NCBI RefSeq assembly: GCF_024707545.1
Contig: NZ_CP062229.1
Coordinates: 3,515,501 to 3,579,500, forward strand
Source of the DNA: Mesorhizobium onobrychidis
GTDB taxonomy: Bacteria; Pseudomonadota; Alphaproteobacteria; Rhizobiales; Rhizobiaceae
Reading direction: 5' to 3'
DNA: 64,000 nucleotides
Made by a program: the position numbers and the translations under genes. Shown here piece by piece: positions 7,908 to 17,573 of the stretch. The notes under the pieces were generated by a model. The model did not search any database, was not told where the DNA came from, and worked only from the letters and a program-made list of their open reading frames with translations. Numbering within the stretch: position 1 is the stretch's first letter; every line of letters starts with the position of its first letter.

Positions 7908-9125
7908 CTATTCATGCCTGAGCGCGTCGATCGGATCGAGCCGCGCGCCGCGCAGCGCCGGGAAGAAACCGAACACCATGCCGATCAGCGCCGAGAAGCC
8001 GACAGCGAGCAGGATCACCGCCGGGCTTGGTGCGAACGGGATGGCCAGCGTCAGCGAGGCGAGGCCGGCCAGTGCCAGGCCGATCAGGATGCCGATAATG
8101 CCGCCGAGCAGCGACAGCACGGTCGCCTCGACCAGGAACTGGATGAGAATGTGCCTTTCATGCGCGCCGATGGCCAGCCGGATGCCGATCTCGCGGGTGC
8201 GCTCGGTGACCGACACCAGCATGATGTTCATGATACCGATGCCGCCGACGAGCAGACTGACGCCGGCGACCGCGCCCAGCATGCCGGTCATCGTCGTGGT
8301 GGCGCTGGCCATGGCGTCGGCGATCTGGGTCATGTCGCGGATCGAGAAATCGTCCTCGCGGTCGGGCGTGATGCGGCGTGTGTCGCGCAAGATGTCCTCG
8401 ACGCGTGGCAGCAGCTCGGTGGTCGACGTCCGGTCGTCGGCGGCGACGTAGATCGAGTCGATGTCGCGGTTGCCGGCGATGCGGCGCTGGTAGGCGGCGA
8501 GCGGCATCAGCACGACATTGTCCTGGTCCTGGCCGAAGCCGGTATAGCCCTTCGGCTCGAGCAGGCCGATGATCTTGCACGAGGTGCGGTTGACGCGAAT
8601 GATCTCGCCTTCGGGGTCGCCGGCGCCGAAGAACTGCTGGCGCACGGTTTCGCCGATCAGGCAGACGCCGGTACCCGAGCGGATTTCCGAATCGCTGAAT
8701 GGGCGGCCCGAAACCAGCTTCCAGTCGCGCGCATCGAGATAGGCGCTGTCGGTGCCGGTGACACCCGACGTCAGGCTCTCGGTGCCGAAGATGACGCGGA
8801 CCTGCTTTTGCGATGCGGGCGAGATGGCGCGGGCGCCGCTCAGGTGTGCGACAAGCGCGGCAAGTTCCTTGCTGCCGAGCGGACGTGTGGCCTGGTCGAG
8901 CCCTCCCGGTCCGCCGGGCCCGGCTGGGCGGCCGGGACGGACAACGAGCAAATTGCTGCCCAGCTTGGAGATATCGGCCTTGACCTTTTCGGTGGTGCCC
9001 GAGCCGATGGTGAGCATGGCGATGACGGCGGCGACACCGATGACGATGCCGAGCAGCGTTAGGAACGAGCGCAGCACGTTGCGGCGGACCGAAAGCAGCG
9101 AGAGGCGGACGGTTTCCCAGATCAC
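7908..9125 (-). CDS. MacB-like ABC transporter permease
   Basis: The 405-residue protein has the MacB/FtsX permease plan: an N-terminal helix (SFLTLLGIVIGVAAVIAML), a large periplasmic MacB-type core domain at about residues 45-270, then three C-terminal helices including GIGIMNIMLVSVTERTREIG, a hallmark of the family. It begins with GTG at 9125. The partner ATPase ends 2 bp upstream and the adaptor gene precedes that, so the three genes form one operon for a tripartite export system. The substrate (macrolide, peptide or lipid) cannot be told. Confidence 0.9.
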   Translation of the reverse strand: MIWETVRLSLLSVRRNVLRSFLTLLGIVIGVAAVIAMLTIGSGTTEKVKADISKLGSNLLVVRPGRPAGPGGPGGLDQATRPLGSKELAALVAHLSGARAISPASQKQVRVIFGTESLTSGVTGTDSAYLDARDWKLVSGRPFSDSEIRSGTGVCLIGETVRQQFFGAGDPEGEIIRVNRTSCKIIGLLEPKGYTGFGQDQDNVVLMPLAAYQRRIAGNRDIDSIYVAADDRTSTTELLPRVEDILRDTRRITPDREDDFSIRDMTQIADAMASATTTMTGMLGAVAGVSLLVGGIGIMNIMLVSVTERTREIGIRLAIGAHERHILIQFLVEATVLSLLGGIIGILIGLALAGLASLTLAIPFAPSPAVILLAVGFSALIGMVFGFFPALRGARLDPIDALRHE

Positions 9126-9127
9126 GG

Positions 9128-9832
9128 TTACACCACCTCAAGGTTCATGGCGTCGGAGGCGACGTGGCCGTCGAGGAAGCGAATTGTGCGCTCGGCGTAG
9201 CCGGCGACGTCGGCCTCGTGGGTGACCATGGCGATGGTCAGGCCAAGCTCGGTGTTCAGCCGCGTCAGGAGTTCCATGATCTCATGCGTGCGTGCGGTGT
9301 CGAGGTTGCCGGTCGGTTCGTCGGCGACGAGCAGGGTTGGCCTGGTGACGATGGCGCGTGCGATCGCCACGCGCTGCTGTTGGCCGCCGGAGAGCTCGGC
9401 TGGCGTGTGGTGCTCGCGGCCGACAAGGCCGACCTCGGCCAGCGCCTTCATGGCGAGATCGTGACGCTCGCGGGCGGCGACGCCGCGATAGATCAGCGGC
9501 AGTTCGACATTCTCCACCGCGGTGGTGCGCGGCAGGAGATTGTAGCCCTGGAAGACGAAGCCGACATAGCGATTGCGCAGCAAGGCGCGGCGGTTGCGGT
9601 CGAGACGGCCAGCATCGATGCCCATGAAGCTGTAGGTTCCTGCCGTCGGCGTGTCGAGGCAGCCGATGATGTTCATTGCCGTCGACTTGCCCGAACCGGA
9701 CGGGCCCATGATGGCGACGAATTCGCCGCGGCGGATAGCAAGGTCGACGCCAGCCAGCGCATGGACCGTGGCTTCGCCCTGGCCATAGCTTTTCCAGACC
9801 TTGTCGAACGTGATGAGCAGCGAGCCTGACAT
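9128..9832 (-). CDS. MacB-like ABC transporter ATPase
   Basis: The 234-residue ATPase has Walker A GPSGSGKS at residues 43-50, the signature LSGGQQQR at 147-154, and Walker B LLVADEP at 167-173. The DEPTGNLD and THE(A) switch motifs are those of the LolD/MacB/FtsE group. Unlike E. coli MacB, where ATPase and permease are fused, the two are separate proteins here. The gene starts 4 bp after the adaptor gene, in the same operon. Confidence 0.92.
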   Translation of the reverse strand: MSGSLLITFDKVWKSYGQGEATVHALAGVDLAIRRGEFVAIMGPSGSGKSTAMNIIGCLDTPTAGTYSFMGIDAGRLDRNRRALLRNRYVGFVFQGYNLLPRTTAVENVELPLIYRGVAARERHDLAMKALAEVGLVGREHHTPAELSGGQQQRVAIARAIVTRPTLLVADEPTGNLDTARTHEIMELLTRLNTELGLTIAMVTHEADVAGYAERTIRFLDGHVASDAMNLEVV

Positions 9833-9836
9833 GATT

Positions 9837-11129
9837 TCAGCTCCGCTGCTGCGCTGCGGTGATGACTTGCGCGCCTTCTGCGAGACCGGAGGTGATCTCG
9901 GTCAGTTCGCCGTCGGTGGAGCCGATCTTGACGCTGACCGGCCGGGGCCGGCCATTCTCCAGCACGTAGAGCGTGCGCGAGCCGTCGGTAGGCTGCGCCG
10001 TCGGCTGGCGCTGGCGGTTGCCGCCTGGACGGCCCATACGGCCCGTGAACAGGTCGCTCAGGCTCCACGCGCGGGCGGCTGTTTGCGCCGGCCGATAGCG
10101 AAAAGCGATGGCCGGCACGGTGAGCACGCCCTTGGCCTGCCTGGTGACGACCGAAACGGTGGCAGTCATCCCAGGCCGTAACAGAAGCTCGTTGTTGTCG
10201 ACCTCGAACCGCGCGTCGTAGGTGACGACGCCGTCGGTGGTGACCGAAGCATAGGAGATGTCGCGGATCTCGGCATCGAACGGCCGTTCCGGAAAGGCGT
10301 CGACAGTAAAGCGCGCATGCTGGCCGGGCTTGACCGCGCCGATGTCGGCCTCGTCGACCGCTGCCTTCAACTCCATGTTTCTGAGGTCGGCGGCAATGAC
10401 GAACAGCACTGGCGCCTGCAGCGAGGAGGCAACCGTCTGGCCGGGATCGACCGAGCGCGTCAGAACAATGCCGTCGATGGGCGCATAGATGGTGCTCTTG
10501 GCGAAGTCCGTCTGCTGCGCCTTGAGATCGGCATTGGCGATGGCAAGATTGGCTTTGGCGCTGTCGAGTGCTGCCTTGGAGCGGTCGCGCGTCGCTGTCG
10601 CCGCTTCAAGCGACTGGTCCGTCGCCATGCCGCGTTTGGTGAGCGCCGCCGCGCGCACAAGCGCCCTTTCGTTTTCGGTGAGGGTTACGGTGGCGTCCTC
10701 GACATTGGCGGCCGCCGCCTTGGCGGAAGCCTCGGCGCGCTCGATCTGCACCTCCAGCTTGGCGGTGTCGAGCGCCGCCAGCACATCGCCCTTCTTCACC
10801 TGCTGGTTCTCGTTGACCGCGACCGAGCGAACGACGCCGGACAGTTCGCTCGAAATGTCGACTTGGGTGAGCGGCTGCAGCGTGCCGGTGGCCGATACCT
10901 CGACGGTGAGGTCGGCGACTGCGGCCGGCACCGTGGTATAGTCGATCTTGGCTGGAGACCCGGCATACCACTGGTAGCCGGCGAGGCTTGCGGCGATGAC
11001 CACCAGCACAAGCAGGCCATAAAGCCAGCCGCGACGGCGCTTCTTCTTCAGACCAAGATGGTCAAGTCCGAGTGCCGTCTCTATGTCGGAAGTGGATTCC
11101 GTCTTTGGCAGATTGACAATCTGGTCCAC
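9837..11129 (-). CDS. MacA-like periplasmic adaptor (HlyD/RND-type)
   Basis: The 430-residue protein has a cytoplasmic N-terminus, one membrane anchor (GWLYGLLVLVVIAASLAGY, about residues 34-52), then lipoyl half-motifs around a long Ala-rich coiled coil (about residues 115-200) and beta-barrel domains. This is the architecture of MacA-type adaptors that link an inner-membrane MacB pump to an outer-membrane channel. The start is GTG at 11129, preceded by AGGGG. It is the first gene of the operon; no outer-membrane channel gene is adjacent. Confidence 0.9.
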   Translation of the reverse strand: MDQIVNLPKTESTSDIETALGLDHLGLKKKRRRGWLYGLLVLVVIAASLAGYQWYAGSPAKIDYTTVPAAVADLTVEVSATGTLQPLTQVDISSELSGVVRSVAVNENQQVKKGDVLAALDTAKLEVQIERAEASAKAAAANVEDATVTLTENERALVRAAALTKRGMATDQSLEAATATRDRSKAALDSAKANLAIANADLKAQQTDFAKSTIYAPIDGIVLTRSVDPGQTVASSLQAPVLFVIAADLRNMELKAAVDEADIGAVKPGQHARFTVDAFPERPFDAEIRDISYASVTTDGVVTYDARFEVDNNELLLRPGMTATVSVVTRQAKGVLTVPAIAFRYRPAQTAARAWSLSDLFTGRMGRPGGNRQRQPTAQPTDGSRTLYVLENGRPRPVSVKIGSTDGELTEITSGLAEGAQVITAAQQRS

Positions 11130-11241
11130 GCCGGACCCCTATAAACAGTGATGATCCCATCAGTGCACAGATCAGGCCTAATGGTTCAAATATCAAATTA
11201 AATTTCGCCCATGTTGGGATTGAGGCAGAAGGCTTTCTACA

Positions 11242-12153
11242 ATGCTGACCCGGAATTACTTACTTTACGACGTGTTCACCACCGAGCGGCTGGCCGGCAA
11301 TCCGCTGGCCGTCGTGCTTGACAGCAAGGGGCTGGACACGGCCGCGATGCAGGCCACCGCTCGCGAGTTCAACCTGTCGGAAACCGTTTTCGTGCTGCCG
11401 CCTGACAATCCCAAGCATCGCGCCCGCATCCGCATCTTCACGCCCGATTATGAGATGCCGTTCGCTGGCCATCCGACTGTCGGTTCCGCGATCGCGCTTG
11501 CCGAAATGGCTGGCGATGGCGACACCGCCGGCATCTTCGTCCTGGAGGAGAATATCGGCCCGGTGCGCTGCGCCGTCAGCAAGCACGATGGCGCCACCTT
11601 TGCCGAGTTCGACCTGGCCAAACTGCCGGAGCCACTGGAACTTGTCGCTGACCCGGAGGCGATCGGCGCGGCACTTGGGCTGGGGCCGCACGAAGTCGGC
11701 TTCGAAAACCACCGCGTCTCGTTCTGGTCGGCCGGCGTGCCTTATGTGACCATCCCCGTCGCTGGCCTTGAGGCGGCGGCGCGGATAAGGCTGGACAACC
11801 AGGCGTGGTCGGAACTGGCACCCCGCAAGAGCGAATGGGCCCTTGCCAGCCCGTATGTCTATTGCCGCGAGACGGTGAACTACGACAGCGCCTTCCATGT
11901 CCGCATGATCGTGCCGGGCAATCCTTCCTATGAAGATCCGGCGACCGGTTCGGCGGCCGCGGCCTTCGCCGGCGCGATCATGCACTACGATGGCCCGAGG
12001 GAGGGTGTTTCCCAACTCTGGATCGAGCAAGGCTTGGAGATGGGCCGGCCTTCGCGCATTCGCCTCGAACTGAATGTCGAAGGCGGCAAACTGGCCGCCG
12101 CCCGCATCGGGGGCCATGCGGTAAAAGTGGCGGAAGGCAAGCTGTTTGTCTGA
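11242..12153 (+). CDS. PhzF family isomerase/epimerase
   Basis: The 303-residue protein has the two-lobed PhzF/diaminopimelate-epimerase fold. FNLSETVFVLPP contains the family's catalytic Glu (residue 47), and the C-terminal half has YEDPATGSAAAAFAG. The known PhzF isomerises a phenazine precursor, but most members in bacteria without phenazine genes are of unknown substrate, and no phenazine genes are here. It is divergent from the MacA-like operon, with 112 bp between start codons. Confidence 0.88.
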   Translation: MLTRNYLLYDVFTTERLAGNPLAVVLDSKGLDTAAMQATAREFNLSETVFVLPPDNPKHRARIRIFTPDYEMPFAGHPTVGSAIALAEMAGDGDTAGIFVLEENIGPVRCAVSKHDGATFAEFDLAKLPEPLELVADPEAIGAALGLGPHEVGFENHRVSFWSAGVPYVTIPVAGLEAAARIRLDNQAWSELAPRKSEWALASPYVYCRETVNYDSAFHVRMIVPGNPSYEDPATGSAAAAFAGAIMHYDGPREGVSQLWIEQGLEMGRPSRIRLELNVEGGKLAAARIGGHAVKVAEGKLFV

Positions 12154-12165
12154 CAAACCATGCTC

Positions 12166-12218
12166 CGTCATCCTAGGGTCTCTGCTCCGCTTCGCGTTCG
12201 CTCCGCCCTAGGACGACG
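12166..12218. repeat. Imperfect palindrome with CCTAGG arms
   Basis: CGTCATCCTAGGG (12166-12178) and CCCTAGGACGACG (12206-12218) pair with one mismatch, with TCCGCTTCGCG in the loop. It lies just after the phzF-like gene and resembles dispersed rhizobial intergenic repeats; it may also serve as a terminator. Confidence 0.55.
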
Positions 12219-12315
12219 AAACCCGGCGCGATTTGTCGGGAAATGAATCCGGCAGGGCTGGACATGGCGGATGGCGGCGGCTATATGCCCGCCGACGCTG
12301 GTTTTACCGGCGAGT

Positions 12316-12391
<76 letters not shown>

Positions 12392-12438
12392 AAGATTTCA
12401 AAGACTTAGGTGGAAAGTTCCCTGGAACAGGGTGAGAA

Positions 12439-12464
12439 CGTGAGACGATAAATGCCGTCTCACG
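12439..12464 (-). terminator. Candidate terminator at the end of the cob operon
   Basis: CGTGAGACG (12439-12447) and CGTCTCACG (12456-12464) form a perfect 9-bp stem with an 8-base loop, 43 bp past the cobT stop. The following T-run on the minus strand is poor, so strength is uncertain. Confidence 0.5.
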
Positions 12465-12507
12465 CCCCTGTATCGAGCCGTGTCGCCTCTCATGAGTTTG
12501 CGAGCAT

Positions 12508-13518
12508 TTACTTCTCCGAAACACCAGCCTCTGCAAAACTTGCCATACGGGCATGACATTCGAGCGCCGAACGGACGATGTTGACGGCGAGGCAGGCGCC
12601 TGAGCCTTCGCCGAGCCGCATGCCGAGATCGAGCAGCGGCGGCAGGCCGAGCGCTTCGAGCAGGCGGCGATGGCCGGATTCGGCAGAGACATGGGCGGCA
12701 AGCGTGTGGGCGAGGCCGGCGGGGTGCAATCTTGCCAAGGGTGCGGCGGCGGCGGTGCAGACGAAGCCGTCGAGCAGCACTGGCACGCCGTGATGGCGCG
12801 CGGCCAGCGTCGCACCGAAAATGGCGGCGAGTTCGCGCCCGCCAATGGCTGCTGCGATCTTCAGCGGGTCGGCAAAGCCCTCGGCATGGCGCTGGAGGCC
12901 GGCCTCGATGGCGGTGATCTTGCGCACCAGGCCGGCATCGTCGACGCCGGTGCCGCGCCCGGTCCATTTTTCCGCACCACCACCGAACAGGGCGGCTGAA
13001 ATGGCCGCCGCCGGTGTAGTGTTGCCGATGCCCATCTCGCCGAAACAGACGAGGTCGAGGTCTTTCGTCACTGCGCCGTAGCCGGCCGTAACCGCGGCGA
13101 GGAAGACCTCGTCGTCCATTGCCGGCACTTGCGTGAAATCGCCGGTCGGACGGTCGAGGTCGAGCGGAATGACGTCGAGTTCGGCGCCGGCGATGCGGGC
13201 CAACTGGTTGATGGCGGCGCCGCCGCCGGCGAAATTCGCCACCATCTGCACGGTGACCTCCGACGGGAAGGCCGACACGCCCTGTGCGGTGACGCCGTGG
13301 TTGCCGGCAAAGACGAAGACTTTGACGCGGTCGAGCTTCGGCATGTCGCGGCCCTGCCAGCGAGCAAGCCATGCCACGATGGTTTCCAGCCGGCCGAGGC
13401 TGCCTTGCGGCTTGGTCAGCGTGTCCTGGCGGCGGGCGACTGCATTTGCCGCGGCGTCGCTGCCGGCAGGCAGGTCGAGGCAGGCCGCGCGCAATTCATC
13501 AAGCGATTTGAAAGGCAT
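12508..13518 (-). CDS. cobT: Nicotinate-nucleotide--dimethylbenzimidazole phosphoribosyltransferase
   Basis: The 336-residue enzyme makes alpha-ribazole phosphate, the activated lower ligand of cobalamin, from nicotinate mononucleotide and dimethylbenzimidazole. It contains FAGNHGVTAQGVSAFP, EMGIGNTTPAAA and a C-terminal RLGEGSGACLA with the expected catalytic Glu. It is called cobU in Pseudomonas denitrificans naming. It is the last gene of the leftward cob operon, 24 bp after cobS. Confidence 0.95.
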   Translation of the reverse strand: MPFKSLDELRAACLDLPAGSDAAANAVARRQDTLTKPQGSLGRLETIVAWLARWQGRDMPKLDRVKVFVFAGNHGVTAQGVSAFPSEVTVQMVANFAGGGAAINQLARIAGAELDVIPLDLDRPTGDFTQVPAMDDEVFLAAVTAGYGAVTKDLDLVCFGEMGIGNTTPAAAISAALFGGGAEKWTGRGTGVDDAGLVRKITAIEAGLQRHAEGFADPLKIAAAIGGRELAAIFGATLAARHHGVPVLLDGFVCTAAAAPLARLHPAGLAHTLAAHVSAESGHRRLLEALGLPPLLDLGMRLGEGSGACLAVNIVRSALECHARMASFAEAGVSEK

Positions 13519-13542
13519 GGGGGCAAAGTCTCCGAAACAGAG

Positions 13543-14304
13543 TCAGGGAAGGCAAACGGAAGCGACGAGCAGGATTGCGATTTCGCCAAACTGCTGCAGC
13601 GCGCCGACCGTGTCGCCGGTTTGGCCGCCGATCTGGCTGAGGCACAGCATACGGAAGGCGGCAAACAACAGGCCGAGCAGGATGAGCGCGGCGACCGCGC
13701 CACCGAACCCTAGCGTCAGCAGCGCGACGGCGCCGAGCACGGCACCGGCAATGGCGGTTTCGGCCGACACGGGGCCTGCATCGGCCGAGAGGCCGTCGCT
13801 GCGCGCCGCCGGCAACAGATGCATGAAAGCGCCGAACAAGCCGCGCGAAGCGGCATGCGCGGCAATGAGAGCCCAGAACACGTGGGCCGGGCCGGCGAAT
13901 TCCGAAAGCACGCTCCAGCGGATCAGCAGCGACAGAGCGAGCGCGCAGGCGCCGTAGGCGCCGATGCGGCTGTCGCGCATGATCTCCAGTTTTTTCTCGC
14001 GTGTCTTGCCGCCGCCAAAACCGTCGGCGACATCCGAAAGTCCGTCCTCATGCATGCAGCCGGTGGCGAGCAAGGTTGCGGCCAGGGTCAGTGCTGCTGC
14101 CGGACCGACGGCAAGGCCGAGCCAGGTCCCGATCGCGTAAACCAAGGCGCCAAACAGAGCGACGGCGAGGCCGGAGACCGGCGCTGCCCAGATCGCGGCA
14201 GCAAGGCTGCGGTCCCGGAAATCGACGACCGGCAGCGGCAGCCGGGTGAAGAAGACGAAGCAGAGCGCGATGTCATCGAGCGCTTGGCGGGGCGAGGCGG
14301 TCAT
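13543..14304 (-). CDS. cobS: Adenosylcobinamide-GDP ribazoletransferase (cobalamin synthase)
   Basis: The 253-residue integral membrane protein has about six hydrophobic segments. It carries the family motif HEDGLSDVADGFGGGKTREKKLEIMRDSR in two blocks (HEDGLSDVADG, then KLEIMRDSRIGAYG). It joins alpha-ribazole to adenosylcobinamide-GDP at the inner membrane. The P. denitrificans name is cobV. Its start overlaps the cobB stop by 4 bp, indicating translational coupling. Confidence 0.94.
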   Translation of the reverse strand: MTASPRQALDDIALCFVFFTRLPLPVVDFRDRSLAAAIWAAPVSGLAVALFGALVYAIGTWLGLAVGPAAALTLAATLLATGCMHEDGLSDVADGFGGGKTREKKLEIMRDSRIGAYGACALALSLLIRWSVLSEFAGPAHVFWALIAAHAASRGLFGAFMHLLPAARSDGLSADAGPVSAETAIAGAVLGAVALLTLGFGGAVAALILLGLLFAAFRMLCLSQIGGQTGDTVGALQQFGEIAILLVASVCLP

Positions 14305-15614
14305 TCGCCCCTCGCAATGGCATGGAAGAATGTGCCGCTGACATGGCCGCGGCGATAACCGGAGGCACCGAGCTGATTGCCTTGGCCGTCAGCGAGGTCG
14401 GCTAGGGGTTCGTCGTTGCCGGTGGCAATCATCTGCGCATAGTGGAATTCGTGGCCGCGGATCAGCGTGCCGTCGGCTCCGAGGGGGCAATCGGCACGCA
14501 GTCGCGCCTCGCGATAGCCGAGGTTCATCTTCCGTTTGGCAAAACTGGTCGAGTGACCAAGCAGGCCGAGCATCCTGTGCGTCTCGCCCGATGCGTCCTC
14601 CAGCGCCTCGCCCAGAACCATGAAGCCGCCGCACTCGCCATGCACCGGCCGTGTTGCCGAAAACGCCTCAATGCCGGCGCTGAAATTTGCAGCCGCTGCA
14701 AGTCGGCCGGCGTGAAGCTCGGGATAGCCGCCGGGCAGCCAGCAGACGTCGCAATTGCCGGCCGGCGCTTCGTCGGCGAGTGGCGAGAAGGGGACGATTT
14801 CCGCCCCGGCCTTGCGCCAATGTGTGGCGACATGCGGATAGAGGAAGGTGAAGGCAGCGTCCTCGGCCAGCGCGATGCGCTGGCCCGGCGGCGGCAGCGC
14901 ATCGCCGAAACTGCCGGGAGCGGGCGCCAATGGCGCCGCCAGCGCCATGATGGCGTCGAGGTCGAGCGATCTTTCGGCCATGTCGGCCAGCCGGTCGAGG
15001 TGGGCCATCAAATTCTCATATTCGCCGGCCTGGACGAGGCCAAGATGCCGCTCCGGCAGGTTGAGCTTCGGGTCGCGCAATATCGCGCCAACGACAGGCA
15101 ACCCGAGCGCCTCAATGGCATCGCTGCACAGCCGCCGGTGGCGTTCACTGCCCAGCCGGTTGAGCACCACACCGGCCATGCGCACATCGGGGTCATATGT
15201 AGCAAAACCCTTCGCGATGGCCGCCGCCGTGGTCGACTGTCCGGAAACGTCGAGCACCAGCAGCACCGGCAGCCCGTAAAGCCGGGCAAGATCTGCAGCC
15301 GCGCCGGTGCGGCCCCGAGCAGCGGGAATCCCGTCGAACAAGCCCATCGCGCTTTCGAGGAAGATGAAATCGGCGTCTTCAGTTGCGTCGCCTGCCAGCG
15401 CGTTGAGCAGCGCAGGTGGCATCGCCCAGCTGTCGAGATTGACACCGGAAAGGCCTGTCGCGGCGGTGTGGAAGCCGGGATCGATATAGTCGGGGCCCGA
15501 CTTGGCGCCGCGCACTTTCAGGCCGCGCCTGGCGAGCGCGCGCAGGATACCGATTGTGACGCTGGTCTTGCCCGAGCCCGAGCGCGGCGCGCCGATGATG
15601 ATCGCGCGGGTCAT
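14301..15614 (-). CDS. cobB: Cobyrinate (hydrogenobyrinate) a,c-diamide synthase
   Basis: The 437-residue enzyme amidates positions a and c of the corrin ring using glutamine and ATP. The N-terminal half has the P-loop APRSGSGKTS; the C-terminal class I-like amidotransferase half has GECGGFMVLG with the nucleophilic Cys, and a terminal RGHEFHY segment. Because the pathway here is aerobic (cobG, cobN), the natural substrate is probably hydrogenobyrinate. It overlaps cobA and cobS by 4 bp each. Confidence 0.95.
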   Translation of the reverse strand: MTRAIIIGAPRSGSGKTSVTIGILRALARRGLKVRGAKSGPDYIDPGFHTAATGLSGVNLDSWAMPPALLNALAGDATEDADFIFLESAMGLFDGIPAARGRTGAAADLARLYGLPVLLVLDVSGQSTTAAAIAKGFATYDPDVRMAGVVLNRLGSERHRRLCSDAIEALGLPVVGAILRDPKLNLPERHLGLVQAGEYENLMAHLDRLADMAERSLDLDAIMALAAPLAPAPGSFGDALPPPGQRIALAEDAAFTFLYPHVATHWRKAGAEIVPFSPLADEAPAGNCDVCWLPGGYPELHAGRLAAAANFSAGIEAFSATRPVHGECGGFMVLGEALEDASGETHRMLGLLGHSTSFAKRKMNLGYREARLRADCPLGADGTLIRGHEFHYAQMIATGNDEPLADLADGQGNQLGASGYRRGHVSGTFFHAIARGE

Positions 15615-16429
15615 GGCTCGCCCGCCAATGCCGCGCGCATCGCGACGATGCCGCCGACGACGATCAGCGCCGGCGCGGCAAGGCCGGCGGCAGCCGCTTC
15701 CTCGGCGATGGTGGCGAGCGTGGCGACGACGATACGCTCCTGCGGCGTCGTCGCGGCAACGATCACTGCCGCCGGCGTCGACGGCGCCAGTCCGCCCCCG
15801 AGCAGCGAGGCTGATATCAGCGGCAGATTGGCCATGCCCATATAGACGACGACCGGCTGGCCGGTGCGGGCGATTGCTGCCCAGTCGAGGTCGTCATCGG
15901 TGCCGGCGGCGTGGCCGGTGGCCAGGATCACCGCCTTGTTGATGCCGCGCATGGTGGCCGGGATGCCGGCACCGGCAAGCGCGCTGAGGCCCGAAGTCAG
16001 GCCGGACAGGACGCGGAACGGGATGTTTTCGCGCGCCAGCGCCAGCGCCTCTTCGCCGCCGCGACCGAAAATATAGGGGTCGCCACCCTTCAGCCTGACG
16101 ACGCGGCGACCTTCTCGCGCCAGCCGAACCAGCAGAGCGGTGATGTCGTCCTGCTTCATCGATGGCTGGCCGCCGCGCTTGCCGGCGTAGAACAGCTCCG
16201 CGGCCTCGGCGACAGCGACGATATCGGGCGATACCAGCGCGTCGTAGACGAGCGCATCGCACTGCCCAAGCGCGGCCAGCACTTCCAGCGTCAGGCAGCC
16301 GGGATCGCCGGGGCCGGCGCCGGCCAGCCAGACATGGCCCGGCTCCAGCTGGCGCGGCTTGAAGTTCAGCCGGACCAAAGCCTGTTCGATCGTGGCGTTT
16401 CCGCTGTTGTTTCCGGTGCCGTCGTTCAC
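15611..16429 (-). CDS. cobA: Uroporphyrinogen-III C-methyltransferase
   Basis: The 272-residue SUMT methylates uroporphyrinogen III at C2 and C7 to precorrin-2, the entry point to cobalamin and siroheme. Motifs include [17 protein letters not shown], the [17 protein letters not shown] block, and GRG-region residues of the family. The start is GTG at 16429, which overlaps the cobM stop (GTGA). A longer upstream frame lies entirely inside cobM and is not supported. No CysG oxidase/chelatase domain is fused. Confidence 0.94.
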   Translation of the reverse strand: MNDGTGNNSGNATIEQALVRLNFKPRQLEPGHVWLAGAGPGDPGCLTLEVLAALGQCDALVYDALVSPDIVAVAEAAELFYAGKRGGQPSMKQDDITALLVRLAREGRRVVRLKGGDPYIFGRGGEEALALARENIPFRVLSGLTSGLSALAGAGIPATMRGINKAVILATGHAAGTDDDLDWAAIARTGQPVVVYMGMANLPLISASLLGGGLAPSTPAAVIVAATTPQERIVVATLATIAEEAAAAGLAAPALIVVGGIVAMRAALAGEP

Positions 16430-17190
16430 AATCCGTCCCGCCCGCGAAAACGCCGCTGGTAGTGGGCGTCGTAAAGTGAACTCTCGCGAAAGCCTTCCGC
16501 TGCCAGCGAACGGCCGACGAAGATGATTGCCGTGCGCTCCATCGGATCGGCGGCCAATTGCGCCTCGATCGTCGCGAGCGTGCCGGTCAGCACGCGCTCG
16601 TCCGGCCAGGAGGCACGGAAGACGACCGCTACCGGGCACTCGGCGCCATAGCATGGCGTCAGCTCGGCGACGACACGGTCGATCGCGTGGACGGCAAGGT
16701 GTATGGCGAGCGTGGCGCCGGTGCGGCCGAAGCCGGCCAGGGTTTCGCCGGGCGGCATTTTCGAGGCACGACCGGAGATGCGGGTCAGCACCAGGCTTTG
16801 CGCGACTTCGGGAACGGTCAGCTCGCGGCGCAGCGCTGCCGCGGCGGCTGCGAAAGAGGGCACGCCCGGCGTCAGCGTATAGGCGATGCCGTGCTTCTCC
16901 AGCCGGCGGATCTGCTCGGCGACAGCGCTCCACACTGACAGGTCGCCGGAATGCAGGCGGGAGACATCATGGCCGGCCTGGTGGGCCGCCAGGTACTCCG
17001 CTTCGATCTCGTCGAGCGACATCGGCGCGGTGTCGATCAATTTCGTGCCGGGCGCGCAGTGCTGCAACAGTTCCGGGGCGACGATCGAGCCGGCATAGAG
17101 GCAGATTGGGCAGCTTGCCAGCAGCCGGCTGCCGCGCAAGGTGATGAGGTCGGCCGCGCCCGGTCCGGCGCCGATGAAGTGGACGGTCAT
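16426..17190 (-). CDS. cobM: Precorrin-4 C(11)-methyltransferase
   Basis: The 254-residue SAM-dependent methyltransferase starts [18 protein letters not shown], has the LYAGSIV and [13 protein letters not shown] blocks of CobM/CbiF, and ends with [25 protein letters not shown], a CobM-type tail. It adds the C11 methyl group to precorrin-4. It is coupled to cobE upstream and cobA downstream by 4-bp overlaps. Confidence 0.95.
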   Translation of the reverse strand: MTVHFIGAGPGAADLITLRGSRLLASCPICLYAGSIVAPELLQHCAPGTKLIDTAPMSLDEIEAEYLAAHQAGHDVSRLHSGDLSVWSAVAEQIRRLEKHGIAYTLTPGVPSFAAAAAALRRELTVPEVAQSLVLTRISGRASKMPPGETLAGFGRTGATLAIHLAVHAIDRVVAELTPCYGAECPVAVVFRASWPDERVLTGTLATIEAQLAADPMERTAIIFVGRSLAAEGFRESSLYDAHYQRRFRGRDGL

Positions 17191-17573
17191 GCCGCATCTC
17201 CGCTGATGGCGATGGCGCAGGTGACCGGGCCAAGCACGGTTCGCGGCCCAAGCAGTTTCGCGCCTTTCCCTGCGGCGGCAAGCGCGGAGGCTTCGGAAAC
17301 CGACGGCGTGCCGGCGCGCTCCTGTGACAGGCTCGAGTGGCTGATGACGCGCGACGACGCAGCCTTGAGTTCATCGTCCTCGACAACGATCACTGGCAGG
17401 GCGAGTTCGCGCCCCGCCGAAAAGATTGCCTGCTCGTCCTGCTTCGGAGAAGCAGTTGCGAGCGCCGAAAGCGCCGTCATCGCCAGCCCTTGGGCTTCCA
17501 GCGCGGTTTCTATCGCCGCAAGAATGTCTTGCACACCCACGCCTTTGCGGCTGCCGATGCCCGCGATCATCAT
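17187..17573 (-). CDS. cobE: CobE/CbiG C-terminal family protein
   Basis: The 128-residue product starts [20 protein letters not shown], the typical beginning of the CbiG C-terminal domain, and has the [10 protein letters not shown] and [17 protein letters not shown] elements. CobE is needed for aerobic cobalamin synthesis, but its exact biochemical role is debated. The start at 17573 gives an ATGA overlap with the cobL stop; an in-frame ATG at 17591 is an alternative. It sits between cobL and cobM, the usual rhizobial place. Confidence 0.85.
   Translation of the reverse strand: MMIAGIGSRKGVGVQDILAAIETALEAQGLAMTALSALATASPKQDEQAIFSAGRELALPVIVVEDDELKAASSRVISHSSLSQERAGTPSVSEASALAAAGKGAKLLGPRTVLGPVTCAIAISGDAA

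Noticed and set aside
7914..9062. A 382-codon plus-strand frame opposite the MacB-like permease
   Set aside because: It mirrors the permease codons and shows no motif, whereas the permease has full family features.
14442..15845. A 467-codon plus-strand frame opposite cobB and cobA
   Set aside because: Composition is typical of antisense shadow, and both minus-strand genes are unmistakable.
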